A stretch of 64,000 nt of DNA from Rattus norvegicus (taxonomy: Eukaryota > Chordata > Mammalia > Rodentia > Muridae). This document shows positions 9,340 through 20,174 of the stretch, in pieces; within the stretch, counting starts at the first letter, position 1; each line of letters opens with the position of its first letter. Under the pieces are notes generated by a model, which saw only the letters and a list, made by a program, of their open reading frames with translations, was not told where the DNA came from and ran no database searches. Both the position numbers and the translations under genes were made by a program. Location: positions 156,644,476 through 156,708,475 of the forward strand of contig NC_086021.1 of NCBI RefSeq assembly GCF_036323735.1, read 5' to 3'.

Positions 9340-12300
9340 GTTTGTGCTTTCTTTCCCAGACATCGACACAAGCCCCATCCTGCTCCTTGAGACATGTGGG
9401 GATTTTCTATAACCAAGTACCGGCAACTCCCTAGGTAGCTTCACATGCAATGGGTGCACGTGATATCTCTGAGTTAAGCAGCTCACTTGGTCACCACAGC
9501 CATGTGTCATAGGCTGGCCTTAGGCTGGAGGCTAACCCTTACACCCTTCTTCTTGACCAAAAGTTGACCTGTTGCCATTCTCCATTGTTCTATGGGAGAA
9601 ATTGCATTTCGTTTTGCATACCAGAGGGCAGCATGGGGATGTCTTTGCTTTCTTTTTAATGATATTATCTGGAAAAACCATAAACACTCTCTGTAGATTT
9701 CTTATTTCCAACAGCATCCCCCCCCCACACCCTCACTGTCTAGGACTGTAAATTAGGATTTGAGACATTTAGAACAACAAGTCTTTGGTTAGAGCAGTAG
9801 GGACAGGGAATGGGCAAGCAGCTTCAGTCAGATCAGTTCTACTCCGTTTGAGGCACAGTCCCTGTAGTTAGCCTTGGCTGGCCCGTATCTATCCATCCTC
9901 AGGCTCCTGGCTTGTGAGTGCTAGGATTACACTTCTGTGTCATTGCACCTTCTTTTTCGTTTTACACACAGCATTCTTGTGACTTACCATATTAGCTGAA
10001 AGGCGGTAGAGGAAAGCAGTTGCTTGAAAACTATTGATCCAATGTTTCCTTAAGGTCAGATAGTAAACTATGGAAACAATATTGCATCTCAGCTAGACAG
10101 TTTGGAGAAGAAATCGTTCACTATGAGAAAAGGCTACTAGTCAGAGACAATGGGAGGCAGATGGAACAGGAGTTAACAGCAAGGGGGGAATGCATGGGGC
10201 AGGGTGGGCAAAGTTTGATAACCAGGACAATGGATTCCTTAATCCTGACACAGTCCAGGGGCTTCCTTGGTATTTTGTGCTATGATCACAAGATGGCACT
10301 GTCCTCATTTGTCTTCACTTTGATCGGTTTCCTTAAGCTCTAATTGAGATACCGAGATAACCTGTGAAATCAACCTTCTACCATTAACAGTTAACTAGTC
10401 AAGAAAAGTTTTTAAATGTTATGTGCAAACTTGAAGTTATTCAAAGTGATAAGCGAACAATATGGGCCTGTCACTTGGAAAGAGAGGATCATGGACACAG
10501 GTTTCCCGATATCTCAATATCTAGATGTGACTTCGAAAGTCTCAATACTGCCAAGGGGGAGTAGTAGACATGTATGGTAAGCTATGGGCCTGGTTTCACC
10601 TTTCAGTTGTCCCCAGTCGTGGGAATCTTGGTTAGACGTTATCTAGACTCTTTCGTATTGCTTCTTCAGAGGCAAAATGAGTCAGAACAGTAACAATTTA
10701 GCACAATGCTGCCACCTAGTGGCATGTGTTAAAATGTACTGATTTGTGTTCTAAGTGAGTCATCGAGACTGATAGGAAGTTTAAAGACATGCATGTTTTA
10801 GGTTTCTCCTACATAAACCTGCCGATGGCCAGGCAGTGTGACAGTGGTTGGCACAGTTCTACAACGTCCCGGTGCACAAGTAGAATAGCCCCTTGATGAC
10901 AGCAGAGGAGCACCCGCACTCTAGGGATTTCCAGGCTAGTACTGAGATTGTGTTCACAGTGCAGCCATGAGCAATTGCCCTGGGATCTGGCCTTAGATTT
11001 TTTTCTATGGGAATCTTTCAACCAGGATCAAGGTGCATTTTCTGCCTGCATTTTCCCTAGGCAGACTTACTGTCTCATTAGGTTGAACCACTGACATTTG
11101 GGCACAAGAATCAGCAGGCTCCCAAGAGTTTCTCTCCACTATACGTAGATCCCTCTAATGTATACCTTCTTCTGAGGTGCCAGACCTGGGTCAATAGCCA
11201 CCATATTTCCTTAGCGTTTTATTCCATGTGTAGGGCTTCTTCTCTACACAGGCCTTCCCAGCCCCTCCACCACCACCACCTCGCTGCCTTCTTAGTCTTC
11301 ACAGCCTTAGGTTTGAACATGAGTAAAAGAAGACAGATGCACCCTGGGAGCTGGCCCTGGCTGGTATTCTCTCTGCCTTACCTAGTCAGCACATCATCAT
11401 CTCACACTGTCCACTGCCCCAGGAGAAAACAGATTCAGGGAACAGGGGGTATCATATCAAGTGGAAAACTCCTGGGAGAGAAAGCAAGGTCTTCAGCACA
11501 AGCTGTTCTTCTGTCCTTGGCTCTCCAGGTGTCATAGCTGCTCCACACACTTTGGCAGAAACATTTAATCACTTAAGAATCCTTAGGATACCCTTGTGTG
11601 GCTTTTCCTGGTGTGTGTGTGGGGGCCTGAGCAGCAAACATCTACTTACTACAGATAGGGAACCAACAACAGACCAAAGCAATGATTAAGAACGTCTAGC
11701 TTAGTTTACTAATGAGTAAACTCTTAAGGGGAACATGGGTGACTCAATGACAGCTGTATCACTGAAAAGCCTACTCTAGTAAGTGTGATGACTCGGGACG
11801 ATGATGGTATGTCAGAAGTTCCCACAGGTGGTACAGGTGGCTCGCCAAGCCCCAAACTCTCCTTAATCCCCTTGGGTAGGAAGCCTTCTGATCTTACTTC
11901 ATTTGGTTCCTGAATCTTAGAAGCTAACCTCCACTCTCCAGAGGAAATGCTTCGATCGGGAGGAAGTATCTACATAGTAACTTGGGTTTTTTTTTTTTTT
12001 TGGTGTTAGTGCTTCTGTTTTGCCCACAGACTCCACAAACAGCTTGAATGCTTACGTGGACCTTGCAAACGGAGGCTGCTAGGTTATTTTCTCAAGGTTT
12101 CAGAGCTAATACATGGGGAGCGAATGGCTAGAATCAGTTTGACTCCTAAACTATAATTTTTTAAAGACTTCTATTTTTTATGTGTATCAGTGTTCTTCTG
12201 CCTTCAAGGGTTTGTATAGAAGCGTACCACATCCACACAGTGCTTGCAGAGGCCCGTAGAGAGTACTGGATCCCCAGGAACTGGAGTTACAGATGGTTGT

Positions 12301-13500
12301 GGACTGCCACGTGGGTTCTGGGAACCAACCCTTACTTAGTCCTCTGCAAGAGCAACAAGTGCTTTTAACTGCTGAGCCATCTCTCTAATTCATATTTAGA
12401 TGTGTTCCTAAATTGTCTACTTTCTGATTGACTGGAAAGGAGAGTAAGGAAGGAGTGAATAACTGCACAGACTTGGTAGAAATAGGGCAATACGAGAACC
12501 ATGGAGGTCTGTGGTTACGAGTCAACCCAGCTTGTCTTAGCATGAGAATAGGGGGGGTGTGTGTGTGCAAAATAGAGGCCACTATGTGGCTACCACAGTA
12601 AAGTTGAGGGCACAGGGTTGTGGCTGATCAGAGCTCTCAGTTGCCATTGAGACTCACTCAGGCAGGGAGGAAGGAGTTGAGTTTTGGTGCAAGATTTCTG
12701 GGAATAGGAGTCATGACTTTTTTCCTTGTGGAGAAGGTCAGCCACTAGACACTCAAAGTGGAAACTAGAAATGCGATTAATTGCTTCTCTGCAGTTGACC
12801 ACAGGAGTGGAGTATTTGGTTACTGTGAAGATTGGCAGGACCAAATGTAAGAAAAACGAGACGAAGAAAGCCTCCTGTCACCTGCAAAGCAACAAGCTGA
12901 AAAAGGTGTGTGGTGGGAGTTCTCTCAGAGTGCCTGAAGGCCAAGGATAGCGAGCGAATATTCCCAAGCTGTGAGAGTCAGGGCCAGCAGATGCCCAGCC
13001 CTAGGGCTAGCTCACACTTCTTGGTGCACAGAGTCCCAGGGTGCAAGTGTTATTCACTTCTCCTTGGGGCTCTTGTTATGGTCTTGCTCTCATTCTCTAG
13101 GTCACTGAGGACTGTCTTATCACCTGTGTCTTCTCAGTTCTGCTGTCCCTCAGTGTCCCACCTTGTCCCGTTCTATGTTGCCTGGTCCTTCTCCAGCCAG
13201 ATGGCTATTCCGGGGTGTGGGTACAGGAGTGGGAGGAGAGGAGGAAACTCCGTACCCCGTCCTGGAACTGAGGGTTCCAGAGTCAGCTGCCTTGGGTCTC
13301 AGAGGGACAGTTCCTTTCTCAGTGCCCCAGGGCCTGAGGAGCAGGAGATTTTTTCCCCTCACTTTGAAGACTCTTTTCCCCAAAGCTGATTATCTCATTT
13401 TTTTCTTATTCCACAGAGCCTGATTTGCACATCACTGATATACACTGTACCCTGGATGAACTACTACCAGCTCTGGAACAACTCCTGTCAGGAGAGCTGA
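9112..13500 (+). CDS. Cstl1: cystatin-like 1, three coding exons
   Basis: Coding exons are 9112-9339, 12795-12905 and 13417-13500, both introns phase 0 with GT/AG ends, giving 140 aa. Residues 1-23 are a signal peptide with a poly-Leu core. QRWGGF precedes the long helix, FFIQSYNNASNDSYLF is a CSTL1 hallmark, and the first hairpin reads Q76-L-T-T-G80, close to but not exactly the papain-binding QXVXG. The disulfide cysteines are C94, C104, C117 and C137, and the second hairpin P125-W126 is kept. N-glycosylation sequons occur at N45, N57, N60 and N97. The start at 9112 has a gccATGg context; an ATG two codons later is an alternative. The protein should be secreted. CSTL1 is known as a testis-biased type-2 cystatin without a settled target. 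It flanks the cluster as in other mammals. The frame is complete and the assignment secure. Confidence 0.95.
9340..12794. other. Cstl1 intron 1
   Basis: About 3.45 kb. It holds a poly-T run at about 11987-12001 and a minus-strand B3-type SINE at about 12168-12390. The rest is unassigned, and no additional exon is recognised. Confidence 0.6.
12168..12390 (-). mobile_element. B3-type SINE, minus strand, in Cstl1 intron 1
   Basis: The plus strand shows 'gtgttcttctgccttcaagg', 'ctggagttacagatggttgt' and 'gctgagccatctctctaatt', the reverse complement of a B3/B2 SINE from tail to head. Confidence 0.7.
12795..12905 (+). CDS. Cstl1: Cstl1 coding exon 2
   Basis: 37 codons after a ctctgcag acceptor, encoding L-T-T-G, the second strand and the first Cys pair. 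Donor AAG|GTGTGT. Confidence 0.95.
13417..13500 (+). CDS. Cstl1: Cstl1 coding exon 3
   Basis: 27 codons plus TGA after a tattccacag acceptor. It encodes the second Cys pair and the V-P-W turn. No clear AATAAA was found in the next 400 bases. Confidence 0.95.
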   Translation, partial: SLICTSLIYTVPWMNYYQLWNNSCQES

Positions 13501-13665
13501 GTGCCTGTGTAAAGAGCTCTGCTGACACCCAGATGCCTGTGTTGTGTACTGGTTTTTGTAAAGTTATAAGAGGACTTGTGCCCCCCTCTGGGGTGTTTCT
13601 ACACACACACAAGCTCACAACATTGACACTCAACAACATACATAGTAACAGCCCCTTTATTGTAC

Positions 13666-13668
<3 letters not shown>

Positions 13669-13719
<51 letters not shown>
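13669..13719 (+). repeat. (CA)n microsatellite
   Basis: About 25 CA units, starting 169 bases after the Cstl1 stop, so it probably lies in or just past the 3' UTR. Confidence 0.95.
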
Positions 13720-13722
<3 letters not shown>

Positions 13723-14165
13723 CACACTACACACCTGCACTCGTATACTTAACATGAACCCCCACCACACAAACTTATGCAGACACTCCCATACCTGAAC
13801 CCCTGTGCCTTCCTGCCCTTGCAGCTCACACACACCTCACAGAAATGTGGTGGTCACCAGGACTGCTGTACTTTGAATAGGATGCTGATATCCCCTTAGG
13901 AAGTCTCACCATTCTTTCTATCTCAGCCCCATGCTTCTGCTTTCTCTGGGTCCAGGTTGGGGAGCTTTATATCCTGCCAGTATACACAACACTGTGGCGC
14001 ACATATGTCACAGTGAGCATGTCTGAAGTCCCATGACCATACAAGGCCGAGTAACCAGTGTAGATTCGGTATAATTATACCAAGGCTGTGACTTATGACA
14101 GAAAGATGTCAAGAGGTGGCAGCCCTGCCACAGCCACCACAGCCACAGCAGCAGGAGTGTCTTAT

Positions 14166-14300
14166 GGTTTTGATTGCAGTGAAGTGACACCATGACCACA
14201 GCAATTCTTACAAAGGCAAACATTTAATTAGGACTGGCTTACAGTTTCAGAGGTTTACTCTTTTGTCTGTCTGCTTTCATCGACCTATGCAGATCTGTCT
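14166..14300 (+). repeat. rodent interspersed repeat, left part
   Basis: The phrases 'gtgacaccatgaccacagca' and 'aacatttaattaggactgg' match the beginning of the repeat seen complete at about 28530-28855 in this window. The remainder continues at 15066-15312, so the copy is split. The family name is not assigned with certainty; it resembles rodent LTR-type repeats. Confidence 0.5.
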
Positions 14301-15065
14301 GCAGGACCTGGGATTTGAAGACCTTAAGAAAAAGAGTGAGCTATAGTCTAATGTTGTAGACAACAATACTTCAGTTTCAGTGTACTTTTTTATACATGGA
14401 TGTAACAAAGAAAGCTATGATCAGGCTGGAGAGACAGCTCAGTGGTTAAGAGCCTGACTACTCTTCCAGAGGTCCTGAGTTCAAATCCCAGCAACCACAT
14501 GGTGGCTCACAACCATCTGTAATGGGATCTGATGCCCTGATCTGGTGTGTCTGAAGACAGCTACAGTGTACTTATATATAATAAATAAATCTTAAAAACA
14601 AAGAAAGCTATGATCCAAAGAATGTTGTCTGAGTTAAGCAAAACATCAGAAAAACATGCACACAAACACCAGCAAGGACAAAATAAATATTAACAGGGCA
14701 GTCCTTTCCCAGAACTTTCTCCGGACAGAACAATTTAAACACAATTCCTGGTATATGCAAAAGATTTTATCTGAGAAAGCATGAAAGCAAGGTCGGAGGC
14801 CATTTCCAGATTTAGGTCACACTGAGAACAGCACTCAGCCTACCCTTTCACCTGATTGGGTTCTGTAGCTAGGTCCCAACACTCAGCAGGGATAAGCATG
14901 TCTTATAAAGTGAATGCAAATAATTGTTGCAGGAGGCATGGAATCAAGAACAATTCAGGGAACAAAATGCACTAGAGGTAAAGGGCCCTCTGCCTTTTTC
15001 CTGGAGCTTCTCTCACAGTTCCCCAAGGCATTGTTCACCATGTGTCCTCTTTTTGACCGTGTTCT
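14301..15065. other. segment lying within the split repeat
   Basis: About 760 bases interrupt a dispersed repeat copy. They include the young B2 SINE described separately; the remainder (about 14616-15060) has no recognised gene or family. Confidence 0.35.
14423..14596 (+). mobile_element. B2 SINE, well preserved, with target-site duplication
   Basis: Full B2 order: 'ggctggagagacagctcagt', 'aaatcccagcaaccacatgg', 'tggctcacaaccatctgtaa', then an AATAAATAAA tail. A perfect 19-base duplication (aacaaagaaagctatgatc) flanks it at 14404-14422 and 14597-14615, so this is a comparatively recent insertion. Confidence 0.95.
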
Positions 15066-15312
15066 GACACTTGTCATGGCGGGAAGCATGGTGACATGCA
15101 GGCAGACACGGTGCTGGAGAAGTAGCTTAGATTTCTCCATCCAGATCCTTAGCAGCAAGGCCTGGCTTCAGCATTTGAAACCTCAAAGCACACCCCCAGA
15201 GACACACTTCCTCCAACGAGGCCACTCCTACTCCTTCAAGGCCACACCTCCTAATAGTGTCATGCCTTATGAGCATGTGGAGGACTATTTTCATTCAAAC
15301 CAACACAAGGAG
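15066..15312 (+). repeat. rodent interspersed repeat, right part
   Basis: It continues the repeat begun at 14166: 'tcatggcgggaagcatggtg', 'acacacttcctccaacgagg' and 'cacacctcctaatagtgtca'. The 163-codon frame at 14914-15405 runs through this repeat and is not a gene. Confidence 0.6.
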
Positions 15313-16037
15313 ATAGATGGTGGTGTCCCGGGGGAAGATAGAAACTCTCAGAGTCCTTGTCATCAAGGCCACAGGGTGCACTTAATCCCCAGCAACAAGC
15401 TATGAGGGCATCTGTGACATACTATCTGTCAGGGATCAATCAGAGACTCAGTGCTCATGTTTGGGGCTGGTGCCATAGGCATGTGTCAAGTTCCAGACTC
15501 TAGAAGGAGAGAGGTGCCAGGCACAGGCCTCACTGGTGTGTGTAGTGTGGACATATGGAGACTCTTTGGTAGGATTTCTATCAATGTACTTACAGTTACC
15601 CTCTAGGTCTCCAGATTCAGTGAGATTATATCCTCCCTTTCCTATAGCTCCCTCCTTCCTATGACTTACAGCTCAGTAGAGAGGACACAGCTTTGAGCTG
15701 AGAGCACATTGAGTGGACCATGTGATGCTTGGCCTCCTCCTTGAATCGGCACTGTCTCAGTTGGAGGGCAACCATAAGAATATAGATCCCTAAGCAAGAG
15801 CCTCACGTTAACCAAAATGCGTGGAGAAGGGGGCACAGGAAAAGAATGGGAGGTGATACATTTGTACAGAGAGCCCAAAGCACCCTGCCATGCAAATCCA
15901 ATGCCCCAGGGGCCTCTGATGCTCTATATAGCCCTCCACTTTCTCTCTGTCCCCAGAATCATCTCTTCAGTCTCTAAACACACCATTCTTGTTCATTCTT
16001 TAATAATGGACCTGTGAGAGGTTTTCAGGATTTTTTA
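15313..16037. other. spacer without recognisable gene
   Basis: No coding exon or confident repeat is recognised. Confidence 0.4.
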
Positions 16038-16160
16038 ATTTTGATTTTTCTAAGGTAGTGTTCAGGTAAATAACTCAAGTTGGTTTTGAATTTGAGATTC
16101 TTCTGCCCCAGTTTCCTGAGTACTGGGATTATAGTCGTGCACCACAATACCCATCTAGTT
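16038..16160 (-). mobile_element. B1 SINE, minus strand, diverged
   Basis: The plus-strand phrase 'tgagtactgggattatagtc' with 'gtgcaccacaatacccatc' is the reverse complement of the B1 head. The T-rich left edge is the tail. Confidence 0.65.
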
Positions 16161-16344
16161 GTTAGTTTCTAATAATACCTTTTAGCGTGTGTGTAGCTAC
16201 GTAAAAGGTAGACCTGCACATGTATCTCTGGTATTCACTGAGGCCATGGGGTGTGCATTTGCACAGCATAAGCTACTTTGGTTCTGAATTTGTTTTCACT
16301 TTTCCCAACTTACTCTGACTTTCTATTGTCACTTACTTTAGACA

Positions 16345-16440
16345 TGGGCATAGTGGTTCAGGCTTATCATCTCAGCATTCACAGGTTGAGTTATTGGAAT
16401 TGCTGTGGGAGAGGCTACTCTGAGCTATAGAAAGATATAG
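16345..16440 (+). mobile_element. B1 SINE interrupted by an ID element
   Basis: 'gggcatagtggttcaggctt' and 'gaggctactctgagctatag' are B1 blocks. The copy is broken at 16440 by the ID insertion and resumes after 16544. Confidence 0.65.
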
Positions 16441-16544
16441 GGGCTGGGGATTTAGCTCAGTGGTAGAGCGCTTACCTAGGAAGCGCAAGGCCCTGGGTTC
16501 GGTCCCCAGCTCCGAAAAAAAGAATCAAAAAAAAAAAAAAAAAA
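16441..16544 (+). mobile_element. ID SINE (rat type) with target-site duplication
   Basis: This is a complete ID element of the tRNA-Ala/BC1-derived family. Its pol III box A region (tagctcagtggtagagcgc) and box B (gggttcggtcccc) are intact, followed by an A-rich tail interrupted by GAATC. It is flanked by gaaagatatag at 16430-16440 and 16545-16555. High ID copy number with this sequence is a hallmark of rat. Confidence 0.97.
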
Positions 16545-16689
16545 GAAAGATATAGTGCCGCAAGATCAATGAATGAATATTAAGGAAATAAACTATAGTA
16601 TTAATTTGAGCTGCATTCAGCTGCTATAATTTCATGTTTACATGGTGGGACTTGCGTTCAGCTTCTCTTTTTACTTTATGTCATTTAAT

Positions 16690-16920
16690 ATTGACATGAT
16701 TCCTTTTTGTTTTAATTTTATTTGTTGTGATGTGTGCATGTATGTCAATGTGTGAGTGTGAATGCATGTGTGCTCTTCCAGAGGACTAGAGTACAATCCC
16801 AAGGTCACAACCGTCACTCTCTAGCTCCAGGAGACCCAACACCCTCTTCTGGCCTCCAAGGACATTGGCATACATACGTAAAACAGGGACATATAGACAG
16901 ATAAATAAAATTATTTAAAA
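16690..16920 (+). mobile_element. B3-type SINE, diverged
   Basis: 'gctcttccagaggactagag', 'aggtcacaaccgtcactctc' and 'accctcttctggcctccaag' follow B2/B3 order, ending in an A-rich tail near 16915. Confidence 0.6.
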
Positions 16921-18125
16921 TGAACAAAAATTTTCAGCAGAAGTCTAGGGCTTAATACCATTGGTAGAATCTGCTGACATTGTGCATTGTAGAATATATG
17001 CATGCACACACAGAGGATGGGGGGGAGAGAGAACATCAGGGGCAGCAGATAGAGTTTAAGGTATTTACCCAGTTAGGATTTGCTAGGGATGTCTCTAAGA
17101 ACCATGATTTCCAGGCTCCTTTGAGTTGAGGTAGCTCTAGGGCAGAACAAGGATGAAGTTGTATGGTAGGATCCTGGGAACACTGAAGTTGTGGTGGCCC
17201 CACTGTTAATGTGCCAACATGAAAAATGCTTCCAAACTCCCATGGAGACATAAATCTACATCATGAGAAGAACTGCTGGGACATTTAGGATGTTACTGGG
17301 TCTCTGTACTCATCAGTGGATGAACTCTGTGTGTATGTGAGTTAATGGGTTAATGACTTACTGCATCATCTTGAGAGCCATTTCCTGCCACAGGACTCTG
17401 TCAAACAGGAGACGATCACTAGAGGGTGCTCTTTAACCTTAGACCAGAACCATGAGCTCAAATAAAGTTCGCTTTATGATTTACCAGTCTATTCTATAGC
17501 CTACAGACTCCAGTTATTTTTCTGTTGTCATCACAGGTGTAAGAACATCTACTGGAGTACGGTGATCCCAACAACAGCCACACTCATAAAGAGAACATGA
17601 TGTTGGAAGGGATTGGGTATTCTTGGGAGGAGTTATTAGGAGGGGTGAGAGGTGAATATGACCAAAATACATTGGATGCATGTATAAAATTACTAGAGGA
17701 TTAATGAACATGTATTTTACAACTACATTTAAATCCTATGTAAGTGTAAAATACCTTTGTTAGAGTAAAAATTCTGGAATTCTAGTGATAGAGGGAGTTT
17801 TTGTCATTTGTAATAAGAAGTGAAGGAACAGACATAGAAACTCTTAACAATCTCCATTCAAATGTCCCTTTTTTAGAACGCAGTGGCTAACAACATTAAT
17901 TTCACCTTTTGGTTCCTTTACAAATGATGTAATTGTCTACTTTTTATTCTCTAATTTGTTAAATAAGGAACATAGTGCAAATTTTTAATGATACCGGTGA
18001 ATGTTAAATTAAGTTTTATAACAATTGTTTAGCATTTCGTTAGTTCCTTATGTATAATGAGCACAGGATAAATTGCAACCAATGCCATGATTAATTCCAA
18101 AGTTTCATCACACTTAATGTGAGAT
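16921..18125. other. spacer without recognisable gene
   Basis: AT-rich in its right half. No exon, RNA gene or confident repeat family is recognised. Confidence 0.4.
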
Positions 18126-18129
18126 ATTT

Positions 18130-18302
18130 TTATTTTATTGTTTATTCGTGTGTGTGCCCATGTGCGTGTGTATGTATGTGTACTGGTGCCCACTGAGGCC
18201 AGAGGCCTTGGATCCCCCAGGAGCTGGGATTACAGGTGGTCATGAGTTGCCTGACACAGGTCCTGGGTACAAAACCTTTTGAGCCATTTCTTTGGTCCCA
18301 GT
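18130..18302 (-). mobile_element. B3/B4-type SINE, minus strand
   Basis: 'ccactgaggccagaggcct', 'caggagctgggattacagg' and 'ccatttctttggtccc' are the reverse complement of a B3/B4-type SINE. The TG-rich left edge is the tail side. Confidence 0.55.
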
Positions 18303-19010
18303 TTGAGATGTTTTAAACAATACAAGCACATCTGAGAAGTTATTTAGAGTCTGACTGAGTAACTTAATGTATACATTCATGGTTTAACCGAAATACTGGT
18401 CAATATCCTCAAACTTAATTTTAAGTCAAAAGAACTTTGCAAAGAGCAATTCTATACTAACTATCTACTCTGTAATTTATATTTTGTTTTGATATTGTGC
18501 ATCTCTTTCCCCATTCTTATATTTTCCAAGCAGTTTCCTTTTCATATGTATTTCAAATTTATATGAAGACATCAGTATACTTAATTTATTATATTTAGTA
18601 TACTAAACATGTCTGGTTGAAAATTAAAGGGATTTCACGATTTGTTTGTGTTTTCCCCCTTTGAGCTAAAATTTTAATATATAATTAGACTAGTATTAAA
18701 AATAATCTACCTCATTTGTAGTATTGTGTTGCTAGTAATAGGAAACAGAGCAAGGCAGAAAGTGCCATCCCTGTGACAGAGTTTCTGGTTTTTCCCTGTC
18801 TACACTCCTTTCTCACCTAGTGGAGTTGATCCAATTGCTGATATGGGAAGAATAAAGTGACATGTGGCCTATGTCCTCCTTCCCATAGAGCACATGCATT
18901 TCTTTGTCTTGAAGATAAAATCTGCCAGAATCTGAGATGCACTCGGCTCTAGTCCTGACTGCTGGTATAACGTGGTGGGAGTCTGGATTTGGGTTTAGTG
19001 TTTTCTTTTT
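18303..19010. other. AT-rich spacer
   Basis: Nothing is recognised in this stretch. Confidence 0.4.
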
Positions 19011-19078
19011 CTTCCTTTCCTTTCCTTTCCTTTCCTTTCCTTTCCTTTCCTTTCCTTTCCTTTCCTTTTCTTTTCTTT
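19011..19078 (+). repeat. (TTTCC)n microsatellite
   Basis: About thirteen pentamer units, pyrimidine-only, next to an L1 tail. Confidence 0.95.
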
Positions 19079-19084
19079 ACTTTT

Positions 19085-19310
19085 TAACAATATTTTATTC
19101 TTTTTTAATTGTTTTTATTTATTTCCATTCCAAGTGTCGCCACCCTTCCTTGTCCACCATTCAAGAGTTCTTCACCCCGTCTCCCCTCTGAGAGGGTGCT
19201 CTTCCCACCCCTCACCCACTTATCCACCCCACTCCCTCGCCACTCTCCACATTTCTCTTCCCTGGGGCATCAAGTCTCTACAAGATCATGCACTTACAGA
19301 AACAGAGGGA
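19085..19310 (-). mobile_element. L1 3' UTR fragment, minus strand
   Basis: The T-rich start, 'ttatttatttccattccaag' and 'ctcccctctgagagggtg' match the minus-strand 3' UTR of rodent L1. There is no coding part. The frames at 18937-19448 are artefacts of the pyrimidine repeat and this fragment. Confidence 0.6.
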
Positions 19311-19544
19311 ATATTTCAACTATGGACCAGGAGCAAGTCCTTGTCTTTCTTAGTCCTTTTTTTAAAAAAATTCATTCTTTCTTTAGTAGAGGAGAGAGGG
19401 GCTCTTTGTCAGGTTCCTGAGGGATCCCATCATAGGAGTCCCCTGTAAACATCTCTGTTGTTCAGTTACCTACTGTCATCATCTCTCCACCTCCTCATTT
19501 TCTTTTATCCCATCTTCTCCAACTTATCTTAAAACTTAGTCTAC

Positions 19545-19795
19545 TGGGCCTGGGAATATTGCTCAGTTCATGGAATCCTTGTTTAGCCTGCATGAAGTCC
19601 TGTGTTTGAAACCCACTGGTGCATAAAGCTGAGTGTGCCTGTTAGCCCTGTACTTGGGAAGTGGAGGAAGATCAGAAGTTCAAAGTCATTCTCAGCTTCA
19701 TAGTGAGTTCAAGACCAGCCTGAGGCTACCTGAGACCTGATTTGAAAAGGAAACCAAATCAAACTAAACCAAACCAATGCAATCCAAACCAAACC
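19545..19795 (+). mobile_element. B4-type (ID plus B1) SINE
   Basis: An ID-like head ('gggcctgggaatattgctca', 'gaaacccactggtgcataa') is followed by a B1-like body ('cttgggaagtggaggaagat', 'gttcaagaccagcctgaggc') and an A-rich tail of AAACC units. This is the B4 arrangement. Confidence 0.7.
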
Positions 19796-20008
19796 ATCAG
19801 ACAAAAAAAAAATCCTAAAGTCTCCTACTTTTTACGAAGCCAAAAATGAAGTTCTGCTAGTAGTGGTTGTAAGCAATGGGTTCAGAAAGTATCTGTATCG
19901 TCACCTTAGAACTCCCAGTAGACCTCCACATTTTCTTAAAATAACTGAGAATTTATAGGGGAAAACTTGATCACATCATGAAGACCATGAAGAGAATAGG
20001 CTAACCTT

Positions 20009-20014
20009 TTTATT
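20009..20014 (-). terminator. Cst11: Cst11 polyadenylation signal
   Basis: TTTATT on the plus strand is AATAAA on the minus strand, 74 bases past the Cst11 stop codon. The position is typical for the short 3' UTRs of cystatin genes. Confidence 0.75.
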
Positions 20015-20087
20015 GGGCAAATTGAGGATGACTATTGATTGCAGGGTGATCAGAAGCATGGGGGACACAGCATGTGCTCCAGGACAC

Positions 20088-20174
20088 TCAGCTGCTATTG
20101 GTACAGTTCTTCTTGAGCATTTTGAATACTTCAAGCCAGGGAATGACATACACTGAGAAGTAGCACTGGATTTG
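20088..20174 (-). CDS. Cst11: Cst11 coding exon 3
   Basis: 28 codons plus TGA, encoding QIQCYFSVYVIPW and ending CTNSS. The acceptor tract upstream on the minus strand is a (TTTTG)n repeat ending in TTTTAG. The exon is too short to be found as a stand-alone open frame. Confidence 0.93.
   Translation of the reverse strand, partial: QIQCYFSVYVIPWLEVFKMLKKNCTNSS

Noticed and set aside
12910..13389. 159-codon frame in Cstl1 intron 2
   Set aside because: It starts just inside the intron after exon 2 and is overlapped by frames on other strands; no family pattern, and Cstl1 splicing is clear.
14914..15405. 163-codon plus-strand frame
   Set aside because: It crosses the boundary into a dispersed repeat whose other copy at 28528-28858 is not open in the same way; no domain is visible.
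16441..16544. Possible tRNA gene (intact box A and box B)
   Set aside because: The sequence is an ID SINE with A-rich tail and target-site duplication; it does not form a full tRNA 3' half.
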